DNA of 42,408 nucleotides from a virus. Location: the IMG/VR virus record IMGVR_UViG_3300005253_000560, positions 1-42,408 of that record; one strand, 5' to 3'. The notes under the pieces were generated by a model, which made no database searches, had not been told where the DNA came from, and was given only the letters and a program-made list of their open reading frames with translations. The position numbers were made by a program, and so were the translations under genes. Shown here one piece after another: positions 22,554 to 30,095 of the stretch; the stretch's first letter is position 1; each line of letters begins with the position of its first letter.

Positions 22554-23519
22554 ATGATAAAGGCATATAGGATAGTAAACTGGAAGCTGTTATACGAGGT
22601 AACGGGCCGGGGCAAGAAGGCCACGGAGGATACGAAGCTCGAGGACCTGCGTAAATCGAAGCTGCCATACGTCAGATGGGCCGTACACGGCCATTCTTTA
22701 GGCCCCACGTACCGCAAGATGGTCAAAAAGGCCTGGGGGGTGGGTATTCTAATGGAGATGGCCTGTATGGGGCTGTTCGGCAAGCTACTGGAACTGGCGG
22801 CGGATCAGGAGCCCAAGTACCGAGGCTGGATATTAGATGAGAAGCAGCGGCCCATCAACGCCCCGCAGATAGCGGATCTTCTCGATATTCAGGATGATGG
22901 CACTACGGAGAAACTCATTGAGGTTCTGTGCCATGAGGAGATAAACTGGGTAGAGCTGGTGGAGTTCCCCCTACAAGTGGGGGCGGGAGGGGGAGAGATG
23001 GGGGCGAGTGGGGGGCGCTTAGGGGGGGAAGATGAGGAACCCTTATATAAGGAAACCGAAGCCGTAGAAGCTACGGCAAGTTTAAACGAAACCGAAAGGG
23101 ACACCCCTGTGGATCAGGGCGAGTTGAGGGCGTTATCTCCAGCCCCCTGCCCGCCTTCTATGGTTACGGGTACGGTTTCGGAGGTTTCGGCTTCGGATTC
23201 GGTTTCGGCGGCGGGCAGGGGGCTGGAGATAAAAAAAAGGCGGGCCCTGGCGGTCTTAGAGCTGAGTAGGATCATCCCGGCACGCAACTCATCCGACAGA
23301 ACCACATTTAGTGACATATTTGACCAACTCGCGGAGAGGATGGTTTACGATACTAATGAGCCGTTGTTTGATAAGGCCATCGAAAAGGCCAGGGGATGTC
23401 GTCAGGTGGGAAGAGTGCCGGCGTCGATTTTCGTGGCGGCCATGAAGAAATCACCATTTTGTTACGTGCCCAAAGGGACATCAATTATCCGAGGGCAAAC
23501 AGATAAATATCATCGTTAA
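22554..23519 (+). CDS. Replication-initiator-like protein with winged-helix N-terminus
   Basis: A 321-residue protein with AGCGGAG about 11 bases before the ATG. Residues ~1-140 resemble the winged-helix start of phage replisome organisers: KLPYVRWAVHGHSLGPTYRK, WGVGILMEMACMGLFGKLLE, then a wing-like INAPQIADLLDIQ and IEVLCHEEINWVELVE. Residues ~145-230 are a G/E/S-rich linker encoded by DNA with a long perfect inverted repeat. Residues ~235-321 are helical. A J-domain protein follows, a typical pairing with helicase loading. Origin binding is inferred; no helicase, primase or polymerase is present in the window. Confidence 0.5.
   Translation: MIKAYRIVNWKLLYEVTGRGKKATEDTKLEDLRKSKLPYVRWAVHGHSLGPTYRKMVKKAWGVGILMEMACMGLFGKLLELAADQEPKYRGWILDEKQRPINAPQIADLLDIQDDGTTEKLIEVLCHEEINWVELVEFPLQVGAGGGEMGASGGRLGGEDEEPLYKETEAVEATASLNETERDTPVDQGELRALSPAPCPPSMVTGTVSEVSASDSVSAAGRGLEIKKRRALAVLELSRIIPARNSSDRTTFSDIFDQLAERMVYDTNEPLFDKAIEKARGCRQVGRVPASIFVAAMKKSPFCYVPKGTSIIRGQTDKYHR
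23133..23232. repeat. 23-bp perfect inverted repeat inside a coding linker
   Basis: The arms 23133-23155 and 23210-23232 are exact reverse complements (TTATCTCC...CCGCC against GGCGG...GGAGATAA) around a 54-base loop rich in TTCGG repeats. A run of A follows the right arm. It encodes only the disordered linker of the replication-like protein. This suggests a palindromic insertion tolerated there. Confidence 0.8.
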
Positions 23520-23529
23520 GGAAAGTTAA

Positions 23530-24141
23530 ATGAATTGTAATTTTGTATTCAGGCCGATTGATAACTGGCCGGGCGAACGAAATAGAAGGCCCAGATCGTC
23601 GGCGTTCAGAACAAAATACAACCAGACGCTTGAACTGCTGGACAAAGAGCTGCTTATGCTGGGCGTTCGGCAGGTGGTGATCCAAATCGACCTGCCGGAA
23701 TCGAAGATACGGTTCGACGGTTTGCCGCGAAGCGGGGCCCGGCCGGATTATCAGGGTGTGATTTTGAGATTCGAGTCGAAGTATGGGCATCTGCGGTATG
23801 CAACGGATGTGTTCGATTTCTGGCAGGACAATCTTAGAGCAATAGCCCTGGGCCTGGAGGCGTTGCGGAAAGTTGACCGTTACGGTATCACAAAAAGGGG
23901 TGAACAATATACCGGCTGGAAACAACTGCCGGCGGCGGGGGTCGGTGACATCCATGCAGCGGCGGCGTTCCTTGCAAGATACAGTAATCTGACCCCGTTA
24001 GATATTCTCAAAGATAAAGAAGTTTATCGCCAGGCGTACCGAGCATCGGCGCTTAAATTGCACCCGGACAAAGGCGGCAACGTTGAGAACTTTACGTTAT
24101 TACAGAAAATTAAAAAACTATTCGAGAACCATTTCAATTAG
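23530..24141 (+). CDS. Phage J-domain protein
   Basis: A 203-residue protein with AAGGAAAGTTAA before the ATG. The N-terminal ~140 residues are uncharacterised (RTKYNQTLELLDKELLMLGV, then beta strands). The C-terminal ~60 residues form a J domain: YRQAYRASALKLHPDKGGN with the HPD triad at about 178-180, then a helix LLQKIKKLFENHF. J domains activate Hsp70/DnaK, and phages use them to recruit host DnaK for replication-complex assembly or folding. Here the J domain is C-terminal, as in other phage J proteins. Confidence 0.75.
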   Translation: MNCNFVFRPIDNWPGERNRRPRSSAFRTKYNQTLELLDKELLMLGVRQVVIQIDLPESKIRFDGLPRSGARPDYQGVILRFESKYGHLRYATDVFDFWQDNLRAIALGLEALRKVDRYGITKRGEQYTGWKQLPAAGVGDIHAAAAFLARYSNLTPLDILKDKEVYRQAYRASALKLHPDKGGNVENFTLLQKIKKLFENHFN

Positions 24142-24151
24142 GAGAAAAGTC

Positions 24152-24586
24152 ATGGCAAAGAACAAAGATTTAATTCAAAAGACCCATGAACCGCACGTTT
24201 TACCGTGCAAGCTAACTGAGAGGGACAGGGCGGATGCGGCGGACAAGTTAGCAACGGCCCTCCAGAGGGTCGAGTCTCTAACGCTGGAAAAGAAGGCCAA
24301 GGTTGCAGAGTTTAAGGGGATGATAGACAATCAGGCCGAGCGGATCCACAGCCTGACCATAGAGGTCAAAGACGGCATCGCCCAACGCACCATTGAGTGC
24401 GAACTGCTGTTGAACTACTCGAAGTTGACGGCGACTTTGGTTCGGCTCGATATTGGGGACATCGTTGAAGAGCGGGAAATGACCCACTATGAAAAACAGA
24501 TGAAATTCGAGTTCGAGAAAAAAGGCAAGTCCATGAAGGGTAAAGTTGAGGCCGAAGAGGCCGAGCACGATAAGGGGGAAAAATGA
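24152..24586 (+). CDS. Coiled-coil early protein
   Basis: A 144-residue protein. The ATG at 24152 has TAGGAGAAAAGTC before it; an upstream in-frame ATG lies inside the J-domain gene. Residues ~25-75 are a coiled coil (RADAADKLATALQRVESLTL, KAKVAEFKGMI). The ~95-130 segment is acidic and basic helix. Such proteins appear in many phage early operons without a known role. The stop overlaps the next ATG. Confidence 0.65.
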   Translation: MAKNKDLIQKTHEPHVLPCKLTERDRADAADKLATALQRVESLTLEKKAKVAEFKGMIDNQAERIHSLTIEVKDGIAQRTIECELLLNYSKLTATLVRLDIGDIVEEREMTHYEKQMKFEFEKKGKSMKGKVEAEEAEHDKGEK

Positions 24587-24978
24587 GAGAAGGTATAGTT
24601 ATTACTGACTGGGTCATGTTGGGTGCTTTTTTGCTTTGGGCCCTTTTGATATATTTTATAGGCAGGGGTAAACTCGCATACAAAGAAGATGAAATCAAAA
24701 AGCTTGAAGCAGAACTTGAGAAACCACCAGAAGATATTCTTATCTGTAAATGTGGCTGGTGGGGGAAAATGGAACAACAAGATGCTTTAGGTTCTGAGTG
24801 TGGTTGCTGTCCAGATTGTGGCAATGAAGCATTAGTTTGGTTGAGCAAATTACAGGGGCGATTCAAAGAGCTTGGGATTGCAAACAAACAACTTCTTGAG
24901 CTTTCTGAAAGTCTTGACGAACACCCAGAGGGATATGAGGGCCCTTGTTTATGTAAACTATGCCGAAGTTATGGATAA
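24583..24978 (+). CDS. Membrane-anchored zinc-ribbon protein
   Basis: A 131-residue protein coupled by ATGA. Residues ~8-27 (TDWVMLGAFLLWALLIYFIG) form a membrane helix. It is followed by a coiled coil (KEDEIKKLEAELEK), then CKCGWWGK and CGCCPDCGN as a zinc ribbon, and CLCKLCRSYG at the end. Base composition is more A/T-rich than its neighbours, hinting at recent gain. Function unknown. Confidence 0.6.
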   Translation: MREGIVITDWVMLGAFLLWALLIYFIGRGKLAYKEDEIKKLEAELEKPPEDILICKCGWWGKMEQQDALGSECGCCPDCGNEALVWLSKLQGRFKELGIANKQLLELSESLDEHPEGYEGPCLCKLCRSYG

Positions 24979-24999
24979 GCGGTCCCTGAAAGGTTAATT

Positions 25000-25419
25000 A
25001 TGATTTATCACAGAGTAGCGATCGAAGTGCGTTCCGGGATATGGCTGTTGTTTTTAGAGACGGAGTTCAAGAACGGATACAAACAAGAGCTTGTGCGAAT
25101 ATTCGGCCACCGCATAAGAATCGAAATCAGGTTTATGACCGCGGAAAAAGCAGGGATGTTGATGATAGCAGACCGGCACATAGAAACACCCCTGATAATC
25201 AGGGACGATTTCTACAAAAACCAAGTGACCAGATCGGCCACTAAGGTGATTAAAAAACAACTTTATATATATTGCTGGGGCAACAATGAAAAGCGGGAAG
25301 CCATGAAGGGCAGGACCTGCCGGGTGCTCAGCCGGGGCAAAAAGAACAGTTGCGCCGTTGAGTTTATCGATAACGGCCAAACGGAAATTGTGAGCAGGAA
25401 CGCATTGAGGAAAGTATGA
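25000..25419 (+). CDS. Hypothetical protein with KOW-like C-terminus
   Basis: A 139-residue protein with TGAAAGGTTAATT before the ATG. The N-terminal ~90 residues are strands and charged turns. The last ~40 (MKGRTCRVLSRGKKNSCAVE, then a strand ending VVSRNALRKV-like) resemble a small SH3/KOW-type beta barrel seen at the C-termini of phage early proteins. Nucleic-acid binding is possible. Low-level recognition only. Confidence 0.5.
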   Translation: MIYHRVAIEVRSGIWLLFLETEFKNGYKQELVRIFGHRIRIEIRFMTAEKAGMLMIADRHIETPLIIRDDFYKNQVTRSATKVIKKQLYIYCWGNNEKREAMKGRTCRVLSRGKKNSCAVEFIDNGQTEIVSRNALRKV

Positions 25420-25420
25420 T

Positions 25421-25735
25421 ATGAGCGAGTGGAAAAAAGAATTTCAATATTTGTTAGACAGAAAGATATTATCAAGAGACGAGTTGGCTTATCTATTTGG
25501 GCAAATCAACTCAATTATAGAGGCTGAACTTAAACAACATCGCTGGATCCCCGTAAGCGAGAGATTGCCGGAGCAAAAGAATTCATATTGCTCAGCCTGG
25601 GTTGTGGCCAGAGACAAAAGAACCTGGACAATAGCCCAATACAATTATGAGTATGCACGCTGGGAAAAAGACCATTCGCCATACGACTTAAGTATGGAAG
25701 CAATCACCCACTGGAAGCCAATAATTTTACCCTGA
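25421..25735 (+). CDS. DUF551-domain protein
   Basis: A 104-residue protein. The N-terminal ~40 residues are helical. Then comes HRWIPVSERLPEQK...AWVVARDKRTWTIAQYN...WEKDH...ITHWKPIILP, the hallmark pattern of DUF551 ('W-I-x-V-x-ERLP' to 'ITHWxP-LP'). DUF551 proteins are common in phages and prophages; their role is unknown. The start is two bases after the previous stop. Confidence 0.8.
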   Translation: MSEWKKEFQYLLDRKILSRDELAYLFGQINSIIEAELKQHRWIPVSERLPEQKNSYCSAWVVARDKRTWTIAQYNYEYARWEKDHSPYDLSMEAITHWKPIILP

Positions 25736-25745
25736 AAGATAAATT

Positions 25746-26564
25746 ATGAAACAGCCTTGCGAAGCAAATCAAAAGAGATCGAGAGCGAAGCGAACGGGTA
25801 CCCGTGAATGGGCCACCGACACCGTGAATATTCAGATGGGCTGTGAGCACGGATGCTTGTATTGTTATGCCAGGGACATGATGGTACGGCGGTACAAAAA
25901 ATGTACGAATTGGCTGGAGCCGGTCATCAATCAAAGAAAAGTCGATTTGGATTACCCAAAGTACAAGGGCGTTGTGATGTTCCCATCGACCCATGACATT
26001 ACAGAAAAGAATATTTCGGAGTGCCTGTGTGTTATCAATAAACTCTTAGAGGCCGGCAACCAGGTTTTGATAGTAAGTAAACCGCAGCTGAAATGTATAT
26101 CCCTGATCTGCGAGTCGATAAAAACCAACCATCCGGACAAATTCAAATCGAAGGTGACATTTAGATTCACGATCGGTTCGACCAGTGGTATGATCCTCAA
26201 GTTCTGGGAGCCCGGGGCCCCGGACTTCCTGGAGCGGTGGGAAAGTTTGAAATATGCGTACCATGCCGGCTTTAATACCAGCGTTTCATGCGAACCATAC
26301 CTCGACCAGTGGCCGAACTACGTTTACGAGGCGACCGAAGAGTATGTAACCGACAAGATATGGGTGGGAATGTTGAGAGACTTCAATAACCGGGTGGTAC
26401 TGGATGGGGTGACGCCGCGGCAGGAAGCGAGGTACGTAAAGCCGTTGAAGGCCCTGCAGAACCCGATGATCGTTAAGGCGATGTATCAAACAATGAAAGA
26501 ACTTCCGAAGATCATTTGGAAGGATTCGATAAGAAATATAATCACGAAAGGAGTCATAAAATGA
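25746..26564 (+). CDS. Radical SAM protein (SPL-like)
   Basis: A 272-residue protein. GCEHGCLYCYAR gives the C-x3-C-x2-C motif (C33, C37, C40) that binds the 4Fe-4S cluster of radical SAM enzymes. A TIM-barrel-like pattern follows: GVVMFPSTHDI, GNQVLIVSKPQL, VTFRFTIGST, TSVSCEPYLD, IWVGMLRDFNNR. The short length and the TVNIQMGCEHGCLYC context recall spore-photoproduct-lyase-like and related phage radical SAM proteins. Possible roles are nucleic-acid repair or base or tRNA modification; the substrate is not predictable. It overlaps the next ATG. Confidence 0.8.
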   Translation: MKQPCEANQKRSRAKRTGTREWATDTVNIQMGCEHGCLYCYARDMMVRRYKKCTNWLEPVINQRKVDLDYPKYKGVVMFPSTHDITEKNISECLCVINKLLEAGNQVLIVSKPQLKCISLICESIKTNHPDKFKSKVTFRFTIGSTSGMILKFWEPGAPDFLERWESLKYAYHAGFNTSVSCEPYLDQWPNYVYEATEEYVTDKIWVGMLRDFNNRVVLDGVTPRQEARYVKPLKALQNPMIVKAMYQTMKELPKIIWKDSIRNIITKGVIK

Positions 26565-27046
26565 CAGCGAAATATTGGACAAAGGACGGTGTGGTCATGT
26601 GCAGGTTATCGACAAAAACAGTATTTGTTTTTGAAAACCTGGACACCGGCGAGAAAGTTTTCCTCGATAATATGGCTGATGTTATAGAGACCGGATTCAA
26701 GCCGGTGGTCATGCCGACGATCAAGGCAAAGGGCAAAAAGAAAACAATATATCAGAAGCGAGCAGGCCAGCTCAAAGAGCCGAAGGTCAAAAAGCCAAAA
26801 GTCAAAACAGTGAAATCCGTTGGGAAGTCCGGGAGTGAATACAAAGGGGTCAAGCGTGAGGGAAAGAAGTTCTCAGGCTCCTACTGGGATGGAAAAAACA
26901 AGAAGGCCGTGTATCTGGGAATGTTCGAGAGTGAGCTGTTGGCCGCGGCCGCCGTACAGAAGAAGCTGGGCAACTACGGAGATGCCAGGCGACTTGAAAA
27001 CGAACATCAAGAAGGCGATCCAGCCAAGCAGCCAATGGAAGAATGA
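26561..27046 (+). CDS. AP2-domain DNA-binding protein
   Basis: A 161-residue protein; AAAGGAGTCATAAA precedes ATG 26561. The N-terminal ~50 residues are beta-rich (VFVFENLDTGEKVFLDNM). A lysine-rich linker (~55-88) follows. Residues ~91-140 match the AP2/ERF fold: SEYKGVKREGKKFSGSYW, then KKAVYLGMFESELLAAAAVQ. In phages this domain occurs in homing endonucleases or alone as a DNA binder; no HNH motif is seen here, so this is the binding part only. It is the last full gene before a terminator. Confidence 0.75.
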   Translation: MTAKYWTKDGVVMCRLSTKTVFVFENLDTGEKVFLDNMADVIETGFKPVVMPTIKAKGKKKTIYQKRAGQLKEPKVKKPKVKTVKSVGKSGSEYKGVKREGKKFSGSYWDGKNKKAVYLGMFESELLAAAAVQKKLGNYGDARRLENEHQEGDPAKQPMEE

Positions 27047-27071
27047 AGCCCTTGCGGGGCCAAAGGAGGTG

Positions 27072-27149
27072 ATGCCTAATGACTCCAGAATAGCAGGTTG
27101 TAAAAGTTGTGAAACATTACGTTTGAAAGTATGGATTTGCCCCCGTTAG
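27072..27149 (+). CDS. Possible 25-residue cysteine peptide under a very strong ribosome site
   Basis: AAAGGAGGTGATG: the Shine-Dalgarno match is as long as one can get, but it is only two bases from ATG 27072. A second ATG at 27079, better spaced, opens a four-residue frame (MTPE). The longer peptide has CKSCETL and a final CPR, and ends inside the terminator stem. Either a micropeptide or a translated leader. Confidence 0.3.
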   Translation: MPNDSRIAGCKSCETLRLKVWICPR

Positions 27150-27167
27150 ACGCGGGGGCAATCTTTT
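27139..27167 (+). terminator. Intrinsic terminator of the early module
   Basis: GCCCCCG and CGGGGGC form a 7-bp G/C stem with a 7-base loop, followed by CAATCTTTTT. It separates the accessory genes from the packaging operon. Confidence 0.8.
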
Positions 27168-27204
27168 TGGGGTATAAAAAAAGGAAAATATTCCCAAAAT
27201 ATAT

Positions 27205-27231
27205 TTGACAAGGCCGGAAACAGTCGATAAT
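27205..27231 (+). promoter_or_regulatory. Candidate sigma70-type promoter for the packaging operon
   Basis: TTGACA (perfect -35) at 27205-27210 and GATAAT at 27226-27231 with a 15-base spacer, or TAATAA with a 17-base spacer. It lies directly after the terminator and just before terS. If the -10 is correct, transcription would start within a few bases of the ATG at 27241, giving an almost leaderless mRNA. Confidence 0.5.
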
Positions 27232-27240
27232 AAGCAGGAT

Positions 27241-27798
27241 ATGGCTAAAAAGAAAAAGCCCAGGAAAAAGAAAAACGGCAGGCCATCACAGTACAAAGCC
27301 CGATACTGCGGGATGTTGATAAGGTTTTTCGACATTGAGCCGTTCGAGGAGGTGAGAATCCCGCACTACGATGAGTCGGGTAAGGAGCACAAATCAGGCC
27401 GGCACAAAGGCGAAACGATTGTTACTCACTACGAAATCCAAAGGAACCCCAACCGGACGCCGACCCTGCAGCGCTTCGCCAAAAAAATCAAGGTTGGCAT
27501 ATCGACAATTTACCGGTGGCTCGATGAAAACGAGGAGACTTTTAAGGCGGAGTTTCGGGACGCTTTCACGTGTGCGCGCGCGTGTAGAAGGAGTTTTCTA
27601 ATAGAAAACGGACTTTGTGGATGCCACAGCCCCGCCTACGCGAAGTTCGTTGCGGTAAACTTAACTGACATGAAGGACACTCAAAAGCAGGAAGTGACAG
27701 GACCCGAAGGCAGGCCTATTCCGGTGAGCATAATTGATTACAGTACGGTTGATCTTGATAGCATAAAACCTAATGGAGATAAAGATGAACCGGCGTGA
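27241..27798 (+). CDS. terS: Terminase small subunit
   Basis: A 185-residue protein. ATG 27241 is chosen over the TTG inside the promoter -35. It has a lysine-rich N-terminus (AKKKKPRKKKNGRPSQY) and a helix-turn-helix at ~80-105 (TLQRFAKKIKVGISTIYRWL, DENEETF). Then comes the CGCHSPAYAKFVAVNLTDMK segment, typical of phage small terminases ('NPAFAIFVAKNLTDM'-like). It recognises the packaging site and feeds DNA to TerL. Its end overlaps terL by 14 bases, a usual arrangement. Confidence 0.8.
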   Translation: MAKKKKPRKKKNGRPSQYKARYCGMLIRFFDIEPFEEVRIPHYDESGKEHKSGRHKGETIVTHYEIQRNPNRTPTLQRFAKKIKVGISTIYRWLDENEETFKAEFRDAFTCARACRRSFLIENGLCGCHSPAYAKFVAVNLTDMKDTQKQEVTGPEGRPIPVSIIDYSTVDLDSIKPNGDKDEPA

Positions 27799-29359
27799 TT
27801 TTCTAAAGGCTGCGGCGATGGTAACGATATCACCAGCGGTAACGATACCCAATAACATTGTCAATAGTGGATTTCACTACTGGCAGTTGGAGTATCTGAA
27901 ATATTTCGATTTGGGTTTGGCCAGGTTTGGCATATTAGAATGGCACAGGAGGGCAAGGAAAACCACATTAGCGGTTAATCAATTAGCCAGGCAGGCCTGT
28001 AAGCATGCACATTGCAAATACGTTTATATCAGCCCCACCCAAGTCCAGACCAGGGCGCTAGTGTGGGACGACCCCAATATGCTGGCCAACGCCTTGCCGG
28101 ACAAACGGCAGATGAACTATAAGCTGAATGAGACCAAGATGCTGGTGACATTTGAAAACGGGTCCATGATAAAGTTTGGCGGTTCAGATAATCCAGATGC
28201 GCTACGGGGTATAGATGCTGTCGGTGTGGTTCCTGATGAATTCGCACTCATTGACCCGACAGTTTGGTCGAAAATTTTCAGGCCGATTATGTCGGGCGAA
28301 GTCAAATATAAACGAAAGAAAAGTGAAGGTGAAATATCCCCGGAGATGCGGTGGGCATTATTTCTTTATACCCCCAAAGGAATTAACCATGCGCCATTGA
28401 TGTTCAATATTGCTGCCTGTGTGGAGGACGAGGCCAAATTACCAAGACGCGGTAAAGCGGCTAAATGTAAGCCCGGCTGGTTCGCAAGCCGCCTGATAGC
28501 AGACGAGTCTGGTATTATCCCTCGCAAAGAGCTTGATATGATGCTTGAGGAAGTGGCTCAGGGCCTGATGACGATAGAAGATTACGATCAGGAGATGCAA
28601 TGCCGCAGGGTGACAGACGAGGAGCGGACCTTAATTACTTCGAAAATGCTGGCACGGTTAGAACAGATTGAGTGGGAAATTTACAGGGACTCTGCCAAGG
28701 AGATACGCAGGATTGTTGCCATTGAACCGGCCTTTGGAGGTGACTTATGCTGTATCAAGGCCTTTGAGAACGGCCGGGAGATTACACAGCGGGGCCTGCA
28801 CTTAAAATTAACTTCCGAAGTGTGCCACGTAGCGAAAGTAGTGGCGGAGGAGATAGATACCAGGAACTTCATTGTAGATTGTATCGGCGTTGGCAAAGGC
28901 GTTGCCGATTACCTGGCCGATGATGTAGCGGGTTATGACGTTCAATATTTCGATTCAGCGGCCAAGGCCAGAGTTAAAGGCGTTAAGTCCGATGTGATTG
29001 CCGATTGCAATTTGTGGGCCAACAAGAAAGCAGAGGCCGTCGCTTATGCCGCATCCCTGATTCGCAGGCTCAAAGTGGAGTCGATTGTCGATGCGGAGAC
29101 CAAACGTCAGTTAGTTGCGTTATCAAAGTATAAAGTGACCGGCAGCGGGCGGACGATCATGATTCTGAATGATGATGTCAAGAAAGCTATTGGCTGTTCG
29201 CCTGATAAAGGGTTATGCTGGATTTACGGTCAGTGGGGCCTGCAATATGTTGACCCCATTCGAAACGAAGAACGGGTTCGCTATGATGAGGCCATGAAGG
29301 ACCATAGAGAAAGAAAACGCCGGACCCGAAGGGGACGAAGACCGATGAGGATGGGATAA
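27785..29359 (+). CDS. terL: Terminase large subunit with Tat-like N-terminus
   Basis: A 524-residue packaging ATPase/nuclease. ATG 27785 has GGAGA five bases upstream. ATPase: a Walker-A-like HRRARKTT at 54-61 (variant lacking the usual glycine), adenine-side YVYISPTQVQTR, and Walker B VVPDE with D151-E152. Nuclease: IVAIEPAFGGD (E314, D320), IVDCIGVGKGVADYL and a late CSPDKGL. The first nuclease acid is usually Asp but is Glu here. The first residues, MNRRDFLKAAAM followed by VTISPAVTIP, match a Tat signal (R-R-x-F-L-K plus a hydrophobic stretch), which is odd for a cytoplasmic motor. Confidence 0.88.
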   Translation: MNRRDFLKAAAMVTISPAVTIPNNIVNSGFHYWQLEYLKYFDLGLARFGILEWHRRARKTTLAVNQLARQACKHAHCKYVYISPTQVQTRALVWDDPNMLANALPDKRQMNYKLNETKMLVTFENGSMIKFGGSDNPDALRGIDAVGVVPDEFALIDPTVWSKIFRPIMSGEVKYKRKKSEGEISPEMRWALFLYTPKGINHAPLMFNIAACVEDEAKLPRRGKAAKCKPGWFASRLIADESGIIPRKELDMMLEEVAQGLMTIEDYDQEMQCRRVTDEERTLITSKMLARLEQIEWEIYRDSAKEIRRIVAIEPAFGGDLCCIKAFENGREITQRGLHLKLTSEVCHVAKVVAEEIDTRNFIVDCIGVGKGVADYLADDVAGYDVQYFDSAAKARVKGVKSDVIADCNLWANKKAEAVAYAASLIRRLKVESIVDAETKRQLVALSKYKVTGSGRTIMILNDDVKKAIGCSPDKGLCWIYGQWGLQYVDPIRNEERVRYDEAMKDHRERKRRTRRGRRPMRMG

Positions 29360-29365
29360 CGAAGT

Positions 29366-29593
29366 ATGAGTAAGATAGGCGTAGAAACATTAGCCAGTAG
29401 AATATCGAATGTTATCAATATTCACCGACAAGCCCAAGACGTGACAAATGCTGAAGTGATAGGTCTTTTAGAAATTATCAAATTAGATATATACAAAGAT
29501 ATGGCTGATGATGAGGACGAAGATGACCAAAAAGAATTAGCAACACCGGTTGACCCGCCGAGACCAAAGGGGAAAATTAAGGAATGGGCGTAA
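29366..29593 (+). CDS. Small acidic protein
   Basis: A 75-residue protein. Helical N-terminal half (ETLASRISNVINIHRQAQDV, AEVIGLLEIIKLDIY), then a D/E-rich stretch and a PPRPKGK tail. Starts six bases after terL. Not recognised; its neighbours are other small cargo genes between terminase and portal. Confidence 0.5.
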   Translation: MSKIGVETLASRISNVINIHRQAQDVTNAEVIGLLEIIKLDIYKDMADDEDEDDQKELATPVDPPRPKGKIKEWA

Positions 29594-29628
29594 ATATGCA
29601 CCCCAAAACCACAGAAGGAGACGAAGAA

Positions 29629-29952
29629 ATGAGAACATGGATGGTAAACAAATATGAGAATATTCGAGCAGTTATTTTTTTAGCTTTTATTTGTTCACTT
29701 CTTGCGGTGCTTTTGTTCGGCTGTCAAACTCAGCAAACCCCGCAAGTCCGAAAGGTATGGGGCCAGGGGGACCTGCCCGCCGACTGGCAGGGCTTCTTTG
29801 GTGAAGGCAACGTTGCCAGGCTCGACTTCATACAGACCCAGACAATCAACAGGCAGGGCCAGGCGATTGCAGTGCTCGCCGAAAGGCTAAGAAAATTGGA
29901 GGCCGATCCCAACGATGCTTACGAGGCCGAGTTGAAGCGCAGAGGTTTATAA
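29629..29952 (+). CDS. Phage lipoprotein with TPQxRxVWG motif (paralogue)
   Basis: A 107-residue protein. ATG 29629 is chosen over 29584 and 29596 because GAAGGAG lies 8 bases upstream. The leader ends SLLAVLLFG|C, a lipobox. Soon after the cysteine is TPQVRKVWG, close to TPQQRQVWG in the lipoprotein at 14971. The mature part then has QGFFGEGNVARLDFIQTQTI and a C-terminal helix (AIAVLAERLRKLEADP). It should be anchored in the inner or outer membrane. Role unknown. Confidence 0.65.
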   Translation: MRTWMVNKYENIRAVIFLAFICSLLAVLLFGCQTQQTPQVRKVWGQGDLPADWQGFFGEGNVARLDFIQTQTINRQGQAIAVLAERLRKLEADPNDAYEAELKRRGL

Positions 29953-30095
29953 TGCCGGTAAAGATTACAAATGTTGACGGGTTTCAAGTAAAGACTCTGG
30001 TTAGTGCCAAGAGCACGACTAAGAAAAAGGCCGAGGCCCAAAAGAGATTACTCAAGACCCACAACGAACACTTAGCCGAAAGGATGACAAGTTGA
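29952..30095 (+). CDS. 47-residue basic protein
   Basis: The ATG overlaps the previous TAA (TAATG) and the TGA overlaps the next TTG start. Sequence features: VKITNVDGFQVKTLVSAKST followed by KKKAEAQKRLLKTHNEHLAE, a basic helix. Tight coupling on both sides supports it. Not recognised. Confidence 0.5.
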   Translation: MPVKITNVDGFQVKTLVSAKSTTKKKAEAQKRLLKTHNEHLAERMTS

